Positions 39,895 through 45,507 of a DNA stretch of 45,507 nucleotides are shown here, piece by piece. Position 1 is the first letter of the stretch, and each line of letters begins with the position of its first letter. Under the pieces are notes generated by a model. The model was given only the letters and a program-made list of their open reading frames with translations. It ran no database searches and was not told the origin of the DNA. The stretch is from Ignatzschineria sp. (lineage in GTDB: Bacteria; Pseudomonadota; Gammaproteobacteria; Cardiobacteriales; Wohlfahrtiimonadaceae): contig JASLFU010000045.1 of the NCBI GenBank assembly GCA_030150405.1, forward strand, positions 1-45,507. Direction: 5' to 3'. The position numbers were made by a program, and so were the translations under genes.

Positions 39895-42800
39895 ATGGGT
39901 AGTAAAAAAGGTGGCGGCAAGGCGCGTACTCCGGTAGTCCACAAAAATACGCTCTTTAGCAAGCAGCTTGTAAAGTTTATGGATGTAATTAGCGAGGGAG
40001 AGATTGCAGGCTTTGCCAATGGCGATGCGCACCCCTTCAAAAGCGTCTATTTTAATGATACTCCGGTACAAAACGCCGATGGAAGCTTTAACTTTAACGG
40101 TGTAGAGGCGTTTTATAACGTAGGCGAGCCCGATCAAAGCTATTTGCCGGGCTTTGAGGCGACCGAAAAAACCGTGCAAGTGGGCGTGGAAGTAAAGCGG
40201 GATGCGCCGGTTACCCGCACAGTGACAGATCCCCTTGTAAGTTCTATTCGAGCAACGGTGGGCGTTAAATCGCTGATGGAGGCGAAAGATAATGGCGACC
40301 GCGTAAAAACTCGTGTTGATCTGCAAGTGGCCATTATTAAAGAGGGCGTCATTCACGATAGCCAGTTGATCTCTATCTACGAAAAAGGCACGGCGGGATA
40401 CTATCAGGATGCTACATTTACCGATCTCCCCGAAGCGCCTTTTAATATCGAAGTGCGCCGCTTAACGCCCGATAGCGATAATGAAAACCTGCAAAACGAT
40501 ACAAACTTTGCCTCTTATGTAGAGATTATCGATGCTAAATTATCACTGCCCAATCTTGCAACGGCGGGTTATAAGATCGATTCTTCTATGTTTGGGCAGA
40601 GCTTGCCGCGCATTAACCACTTAATTAAAGGGATTGTCTGCTTAATTCCCACCAATTATGATCCCATTAACCGCACCTATAGCGGCGTGTGGGATGGCTC
40701 ATTTAAAAGAGGTTGGACAGATAACCCCGCGTGGATTCTCTATACGCTCGCCACGAATAAGCGCTACGGGGCAGGCATTAACCCTCGTTATATCGACATC
40801 GCTTCGCTTTATCGTGTCTCTCGTTTTTGTGATGAATTGGTGGACGATGGCTTTGGTGGGAAAGAGCCGCGCGTAACATTCAACGCCTATTACACAGATG
40901 AGAAGAAATCTAGCGAACGCCGGCAAGAGATTGCGAGCTCCTTCTTTGGCTTAGCGATTTGGGATGGAAAATACTTAACCGCCACCATCGATGACGATAC
41001 AGACCCCACCGCGCTCTATACCAATCACAACGTAAAAGATGGAGAGTTTGCTTACGAAGAGGTGGGCGCAGATGCAGTCATTACCACGGTGCATGTGCAA
41101 TATCACGATAAGCGCGACGCATACCGCCAAAAAATCGAAGTTGTGGAGGATATTGAGCTTGTAAAACGCTTCCGTACCAATATTAAGCGGGTAGTTGCCG
41201 AAGGCTGCACAAGCCGAAGCCAAGCGCAGCGCTACGGGCGTTATATCTTAGAGAAGTCCCGGCAGAAGATGACCGTTTCATTCACCGTAGGGCGGGAGGG
41301 CTTACGCCACTCGCCGTGGGATATTATCCAAATTGCGGATAATCACTACGCCGGTGCGGTGATTGGTGGGCGCGTTTTAGAAGTAGAGGGCAATACCGTT
41401 ACGCTCGATTTAGAGGTGGAGAATGCCAAGGGCGGTACGTTCACCTATATCGGCGAGAAAGATGAGCGCTTACAGACGATCGAAACAGAGATTCTTTCCC
41501 AGAAAGATGAGCGTACGCTCGTGCTTAAAGAGAAAACGGCCGATCTCAAACGCATGACGACTTGGTCGCTCACCCGTAAGGATGTAAAGCCCAAGTATTA
41601 TCGCGCATTATCGATTGTGGATAATAAAGATGGCACATACAGCATTAAGGCAATCGAGCACGAATGGGGATTACACGATAGAATCGCAAAGGGCATTCGC
41701 TACGAAAAGGAGAAGGACAGCATTTGGACTGCATACCCGACCATTTCAAACCCAAATATAGGGAACGAGGGCGGGGATGTCATTATCTCTTGGGATAGCA
41801 TTAACGATGCCACCACAGCGCTTACATATACGGTAAAACTCTATCGAGATGGCAAGATCTATCGCACATATGAAAACCTTGCCGAGCCGGTATTCCGCTT
41901 CGATAGCTTGCCCGATGGTGATTATGTGGTGGAGATCCGTGCGAAAAACGCTCGGGGGCAGCTCTCTAATAAATTAGAGATGCGCTTTGCCATTAACTAC
42001 ACGATTACAGAGCTTACGGCAAAGAGCGAGTATTTTGGTATTTCACTTTCGTGGAAGCTGCCGGAGATCGTAAATAAATCGATCTCTACGGAGATTTGGC
42101 GTGCAGAAGTGGATGATATTGATAAAGCGCGGCGGATCGTTACGCTCCCTTATCCTGCGGATAAATATACCGATAGTGGGCTTTCAATGACAGATAGTTA
42201 CTACTATTGGGCGCGTATTACGGATAACTCTGGCACGACAGGTGAATTTACCTCTTCTGTTAAAGGCGAACCCAAATCTGATCCTAGCGATGTATTAGAG
42301 ATGCTCGATGGAAAAATTGGTAAGAAGCAGATTAGCAAAGAGCTGCAAGATCAATTTAATACCGATATTGAGGAGCGGATAGAAGGCGCGTTAGAAGGGT
42401 TTGATTTTGATATTGATCTGACCGAAGTTAAAAGCGGGATTGAAGAGGCGAAATCAGACGCAGATAGCGCCCTTAAAAGCGCAAAAGAGAATGCAGAGAA
42501 GATCAAGAATAACTCTGAAGTTATTAAAGAAGTAAAGCTTGAAAGTGAGCATTCACAAGCGCTTTTTCAGCTTGCGCAGATGTCTGATATGTCTGCCCAA
42601 AAGACAAACTTTGGGCGCTCAAGATTATTAAGCGGGCAACTTGCGAATAACTCGGCAAAAATAGAAGAGATCGATAACTTTGTAATTACAGAGAAAGAGG
42701 CGACTGCGTTTCGTTTTGGTGAGATCAATACCCGTGTAGATAGGGCAGAATCCACCATCACCAACGTGAAAGAGACGCTCTCTAACGAGATCGAGGCAGA

Positions 42801-43809
42801 AGCAAATAAGCGAGAAGTGCTGCAAGCGGAGTTTGAGCTTAACGAAGCAAAGCAGCTGCTCTCGAACTCTGCCCACTCAAATACGGAGCGCTCGATCGCC
42901 GATCGTCTCTCTTCGTTAAGCGCATCTACGGCAAATGCTCAAGCGAGTATTGATCAGTTAGATACCGTTGTTGCAGAGCAAAATCGAGCGCAGACGGAAA
43001 GCCTGAAAAAGATGCAGTCTGCCGTTGATGGTAATAGAAGCAGTATTACCCGCTTAGATAAAACGGTAACGGATAATGAACTCGCGCAATCTGCTCGAAA
43101 TAGTGAGATGACGGCAGAGATCGAGGGTAACAGAGCGCTGCAAAAGATGCTGCAAACTGCGAGCTCTACAAGTCTTGCCTCGCTCTCTACACGGGTTTAT
43201 ACGCTAGCTGCGGAAACATCGAATAGTGCTGCGGCAATAAAGACGTTAGAGAGAGTGCAAGCGAGCGATAAAGCTGCGCTTACAGAGCAGATTAATAGCG
43301 CGACATCTAAAGTCAATTCTCATTCAGCCAGCATTACTGAGATACGCAAAACCCAAGCAGATACCGCTGGAAAAGTCTCTTCTATGTGGACGCTTAAGGT
43401 AAATACAAATGGAGCAGTAGGGGGGATTATGCTCGGCGCAAATGGGCGTGAAAGCATGCTCAAGTTTGCAGCGGATAATTTTATTATCAGCACAGGAAGC
43501 CAAGATAAAAACCTCTTCACAATCCAAAGAGTAAATGGCCGAGATGTTGCAGCCTTGAATGTAAATGATTTTATTCTGCCCGGCTCGGTAAGTGCGGAGA
43601 CAATTAAAGCCAATACAAAATTAGTAGCCCCTCTCATTGAAGGGGGTTCATTAAATATTGGAAGTGGTCGTTTCACAGTTGATGATTCCGGAGCAGTAAA
43701 AATCCGTTCAAGTGCTTCTTCTAATGCCGGCTTGATAATTACAAATGATGTTATAGAAGTGCGCGATGCAAATGGACGGTTAAGAGTAAAATTAGGAAAA
43801 TTGAGGTAA
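39895..43809 (+). CDS. Host specificity protein J (central tail fibre)
   Basis: 1304 residues, close to lambda J length. The N-terminal baseplate-hub-like region (about 1-600) starts with GKARTPVVHKNTLFSKQLVK. Fibronectin-III-like domains lie at about 625-800 (SWDSINDATTALTYTVKLYR). A long coiled coil spans about 830-1160, with a DUF1983-like segment near 1165-1250 (GGIMLGANGRESMLKFAADN). The receptor-binding tip is at the C-terminus. It decides host range. GAGGAAAG precedes the ATG. Confidence 0.94.
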   Translation: MGSKKGGGKARTPVVHKNTLFSKQLVKFMDVISEGEIAGFANGDAHPFKSVYFNDTPVQNADGSFNFNGVEAFYNVGEPDQSYLPGFEATEKTVQVGVEVKRDAPVTRTVTDPLVSSIRATVGVKSLMEAKDNGDRVKTRVDLQVAIIKEGVIHDSQLISIYEKGTAGYYQDATFTDLPEAPFNIEVRRLTPDSDNENLQNDTNFASYVEIIDAKLSLPNLATAGYKIDSSMFGQSLPRINHLIKGIVCLIPTNYDPINRTYSGVWDGSFKRGWTDNPAWILYTLATNKRYGAGINPRYIDIASLYRVSRFCDELVDDGFGGKEPRVTFNAYYTDEKKSSERRQEIASSFFGLAIWDGKYLTATIDDDTDPTALYTNHNVKDGEFAYEEVGADAVITTVHVQYHDKRDAYRQKIEVVEDIELVKRFRTNIKRVVAEGCTSRSQAQRYGRYILEKSRQKMTVSFTVGREGLRHSPWDIIQIADNHYAGAVIGGRVLEVEGNTVTLDLEVENAKGGTFTYIGEKDERLQTIETEILSQKDERTLVLKEKTADLKRMTTWSLTRKDVKPKYYRALSIVDNKDGTYSIKAIEHEWGLHDRIAKGIRYEKEKDSIWTAYPTISNPNIGNEGGDVIISWDSINDATTALTYTVKLYRDGKIYRTYENLAEPVFRFDSLPDGDYVVEIRAKNARGQLSNKLEMRFAINYTITELTAKSEYFGISLSWKLPEIVNKSISTEIWRAEVDDIDKARRIVTLPYPADKYTDSGLSMTDSYYYWARITDNSGTTGEFTSSVKGEPKSDPSDVLEMLDGKIGKKQISKELQDQFNTDIEERIEGALEGFDFDIDLTEVKSGIEEAKSDADSALKSAKENAEKIKNNSEVIKEVKLESEHSQALFQLAQMSDMSAQKTNFGRSRLLSGQLANNSAKIEEIDNFVITEKEATAFRFGEINTRVDRAESTITNVKETLSNEIEAEANKREVLQAEFELNEAKQLLSNSAHSNTERSIADRLSSLSASTANAQASIDQLDTVVAEQNRAQTESLKKMQSAVDGNRSSITRLDKTVTDNELAQSARNSEMTAEIEGNRALQKMLQTASSTSLASLSTRVYTLAAETSNSAAAIKTLERVQASDKAALTEQINSATSKVNSHSASITEIRKTQADTAGKVSSMWTLKVNTNGAVGGIMLGANGRESMLKFAADNFIISTGSQDKNLFTIQRVNGRDVAALNVNDFILPGSVSAETIKANTKLVAPLIEGGSLNIGSGRFTVDDSGAVKIRSSASSNAGLIITNDVIEVRDANGRLRVKLGKLR

Positions 43810-43812
43810 GTA

Positions 43813-44094
43813 ATGTATGGATTAGAAGTGTTTGATGAGAAGGGAAATCTTACTTTATCGGGGGAGGCGCCAGTTTTGTGCAGAATGCATGAGTTTTCGC
43901 TTGCCCCTAAAGGAAGTAGGAGAATTAGCAAGTCTACCGGTATGCGGTACTGGGTTGCCGTTTCTTACGGAGATTATGTAGGAAGTGGCTACGATATTAA
44001 TCCTGTAGCTGTTGTAGATGAAACTTCATCGACATTAACGGTAACGAATAAAAGTCCGCGAGCAAGTATTTATGTCTATATAGGAGCGTATTAA
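43813..44094 (+). CDS. Tail-tip accessory protein, short copy
   Basis: 93 residues beginning MYGLEVFDEKGNLTLSGEAP. The YGLEVF opening is shared with the middle of the next protein (YGLEVYNKDSQLIYHSDMK), so the two belong to one family, resembling the DUF6453 proteins that follow J in some phages. Role probably in the tail tip or as a J cofactor; not established. Confidence 0.65.
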   Translation: MYGLEVFDEKGNLTLSGEAPVLCRMHEFSLAPKGSRRISKSTGMRYWVAVSYGDYVGSGYDINPVAVVDETSSTLTVTNKSPRASIYVYIGAY

Positions 44095-44783
44095 TGAGTT
44101 TTGGGATTTCGCTAACTAGCTCAAATGGATATACTTCTCCCATTGGGGAGGGGTTCTCGACTTTAGCGCTTAGCCATGTAAATGGAAGTTGGAATAACGT
44201 GATTGCTCGGAGATCGTTTAGTTTTACTTCTAACCACAATCCCGTAATTTTTGTGGGGGAAGGAGGGATGTTAGAGTACGTCCGTAAAAGTGGCACTCGC
44301 TATACTGTAGGAGGTTCTTGGAGCGTGGCTTATGTGTTTGATTCAAACCCAGCCAATATATCTAAAAATAGAGCGCAGTATGGACTGGAAGTATATAACA
44401 AAGATTCTCAGCTTATCTATCATTCCGATATGAAGGCGGCGCGTGTAATTGGGCTGGTTCAAGGAGCTTTAAATAAGCCAAAGATCACTTGGCTAGGAAA
44501 CCATAAAGGGCGAAGATTAGCATATATAAGTAATGGGGGCTATGGCATGGGGTACTTTATGCATAATATAAATTTAATAGAGTATTTTGTTTATAAAGCG
44601 GTTTTTGATCGCAGCTTTCCTAATATGTTGACTGCAGGAATTATTGATGCAAATGATACTCCCGGGTCAGGGCTTATGGATGTGTTTGATGGCCTAGGGG
44701 TAAAAGATGCCTCCCCCACCCATCAGGGAGTTTTAGATAGCATGGTCGTAAATATGACTATTATTGATGTAACAGATCTTTAG
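44094..44783 (+). CDS. Tail-tip accessory protein, long copy
   Basis: 229 residues. It contains the YGLEVYNKDSQLIYHSDM motif near residue 97, a Gly-rich beta pattern before it, and a C-terminal unique region (LDSMVVNMTIIDVTDL at the end). It overlaps the previous gene by one base. No enzymatic motif; a structural role next to J is likely. Confidence 0.65.
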   Translation: MSFGISLTSSNGYTSPIGEGFSTLALSHVNGSWNNVIARRSFSFTSNHNPVIFVGEGGMLEYVRKSGTRYTVGGSWSVAYVFDSNPANISKNRAQYGLEVYNKDSQLIYHSDMKAARVIGLVQGALNKPKITWLGNHKGRRLAYISNGGYGMGYFMHNINLIEYFVYKAVFDRSFPNMLTAGIIDANDTPGSGLMDVFDGLGVKDASPTHQGVLDSMVVNMTIIDVTDL

Positions 44784-44807
44784 AAGAAAGAAAGGTTTGA
44801 TGTAGTT

Positions 44808-44828
44808 ACCGCCTTAGGGCGGTTTTTT
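44808..44828 (+). terminator. Intercistronic terminator
   Basis: ACCGCC/GGCGGT stem with TTAG loop (44808-44823) and six T residues. Confidence 0.85.
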
Positions 44829-44850
44829 ATTGCTTAAGAAAAGGTAAGAG

Positions 44851-45084
44851 ATGAAGAGACTTCTATTTTTAGTGAGCCTTATGGTTATGCAGCCGAGCTA
44901 TGCATTCTTTATGGAGAGAGAAGCCTTAGAGAATGCTAAGCGCGGGAAAATTACACTCCTTTGTAAAGTAGGCGAGAGAGAAGTGGCAATCCCTCGTTAT
45001 AAAATTCAGGATTTTGATGGTTTTAGGTGGCGTATTCATGGTTTAGGTTGGTTGGAGTGCGAGGTTAAAACCTCCTTTTTATAG
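44851..45084 (+). CDS. Small secreted protein of unknown function
   Basis: 77 residues. Signal peptide KRLLFLVSLMVMQPSYA with a cleavage site after Ala19. The mature part has one pair of cysteines (LLCKVGE, WLECEV) and could form a disulfide in the periplasm. It has a terminator on both sides, so it is an independent cargo unit among tail genes. Not recognised; envelope or superinfection-exclusion function is a guess. Confidence 0.65.
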   Translation: MKRLLFLVSLMVMQPSYAFFMEREALENAKRGKITLLCKVGEREVAIPRYKIQDFDGFRWRIHGLGWLECEVKTSFL

Positions 45085-45089
45085 ATCAC

Positions 45090-45111
45090 ACCGCCTTCGG
45101 GCGGTTTTTTT
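45090..45111 (+). terminator. Intercistronic terminator before side tail fibre
   Basis: ACCGCC-TTCG-GGCGGT hairpin with seven T residues, 21 bases before the next ATG. Confidence 0.88.
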
Positions 45112-45132
45112 ACGACTGAAGAAAGGTACAAC

Positions 45133-45507
45133 ATGGCAAGATTAACAGGTCAATACACTATTCCCAGTTTCGATTCGAGCAACAATAAAATTTTCACCCC
45201 GTTTCGTCATCAAGTGGTATTTGTTTTTACAGATGGCACAAGAAAGGTAGAGCGAAGCACGAACGCAAACGGCTCGTACTCCTTCGATTTAGTTAATGGA
45301 AAGTATGAAGTCAGTGTCTACTTAAAAGCCTCTAAAGATAAAGAGCGCTTTGATCTGCGGGCAGGAGAAGTGTTCGAGGTAACCTCCTCCACTCCCTCCA
45401 ATGCACTCGATAAATGGATGCAAGTTATCGGCGATAACGGCAAAGACGAGCTACAGCTCTATTATGAGAACCTTTTAAAGCAGATGCAGGCTTTGGTAGA
45501 TTCAATT
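45133..45507 (+). CDS. Side tail fibre protein, cut by window edge
   Basis: 125 residues visible, open at the right edge. MARLTGQYTIPSFDSSNNKI, VFVFTDGTRKVERSTNANGS and LVNGKYEVSVYLKASKD match the N-terminal domain of lambda Stf-like tail fibres, which attaches the fibre to the tail. The coiled region that follows (DELQLYYENLLKQMQALVDS) begins the shaft. GAAAGG upstream of the ATG. Confidence 0.85.
   Translation, partial: MARLTGQYTIPSFDSSNNKIFTPFRHQVVFVFTDGTRKVERSTNANGSYSFDLVNGKYEVSVYLKASKDKERFDLRAGEVFEVTSSTPSNALDKWMQVIGDNGKDELQLYYENLLKQMQALVDSI

Noticed and set aside
40140..43931. Long minus-strand frames opposite J and other tail genes
   Set aside because: They shadow strongly supported plus-strand genes and have no family resemblance or ribosome binding sites.

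Overview
The window joins three things: a very long CRISPR array of subtype I-F architecture (about 1-6140), a short stretch of chromosomal genes (6200-9840), and most of a lambda-like siphovirus prophage (about 9955 to the right edge, which cuts a tail-fibre gene). The type I-F repeat, the lambdoid gene order and the moderate base composition point to a gammaproteobacterium. A Cardiobacteriales-type host (Wohlfahrtiimonas or Ignatzschineria relatives) would fit, but that is a guess. No cas gene lies in the window. The leader is at the left edge, so cas genes are probably just outside it.

CRISPR region: 99 well-conserved 28-bp repeats (113-6018) alternate with 32-bp spacers (two are 31 bp). 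The leader contains a boxA-like antitermination motif. The 79 leader-proximal repeats have loop GCACA and the 20 leader-distal repeats have GCAAA, with a duplicated spacer at the switch. Two strongly diverged repeats follow at exactly the same 60-bp pitch, and they still keep their hairpin. Counting from the leader, spacer 87 is identical over 32/32 bases, with a correct CC PAM, to the DNA methyltransferase gene of the prophage in this same window. Spacer 32 matches the prophage helicase-loader gene at 30/32, also with CC PAM. The chromosome is therefore self-targeted, so interference must be off or inhibited; an anti-CRISPR in the prophage is the obvious hypothesis.

Chromosomal genes: a membrane glycerophosphodiester phosphodiesterase, a second SSB-like protein, and a DUF4041/GIY-YIG-type membrane-anchored coiled-coil protein.

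Prophage: the left end sits in the 3' end of a tRNA gene (probably tRNA-Arg, minus strand), which leaves a 24-nt fragment and the old tRNA terminator; no integrase is visible. Leftward early genes (12757 to 10093) encode small unknowns, zinc-ribbon proteins, a MazG-like protein, SSB and a DNA-binding protein. The immunity region has a CI-type repressor followed by a lipoprotein in the position of lambda rex, a divergent cro-like gene, and operators of the form TTAC-N4-GTAA at both early promoters. Rightward come replication genes (O-like, DnaC-like), a Com-like zinc finger behind a strongly structured leader RNA, a D12 adenine methyltransferase, a YbcO-type nuclease, RusA and a Q-like protein. 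A two-gene AT-rich insert (20182-22821; NdpA-like protein plus a membrane protein) is a strong candidate for a prophage defence module. Lysis genes follow (endolysin, two related Rz1-like lipoproteins, holin, Rz), then HNH nuclease, a candidate cos region, terminase, HK97-type head genes, and lambda-type tail genes: G/GT frameshift, tape measure, M, L, K, I, J and a side fibre. Cargo genes (membrane HIRAN protein, YecR-like lipoprotein) interrupt the late operon. Hairpin terminators sit just ahead of many late modules, which fits Q-type antitermination control.
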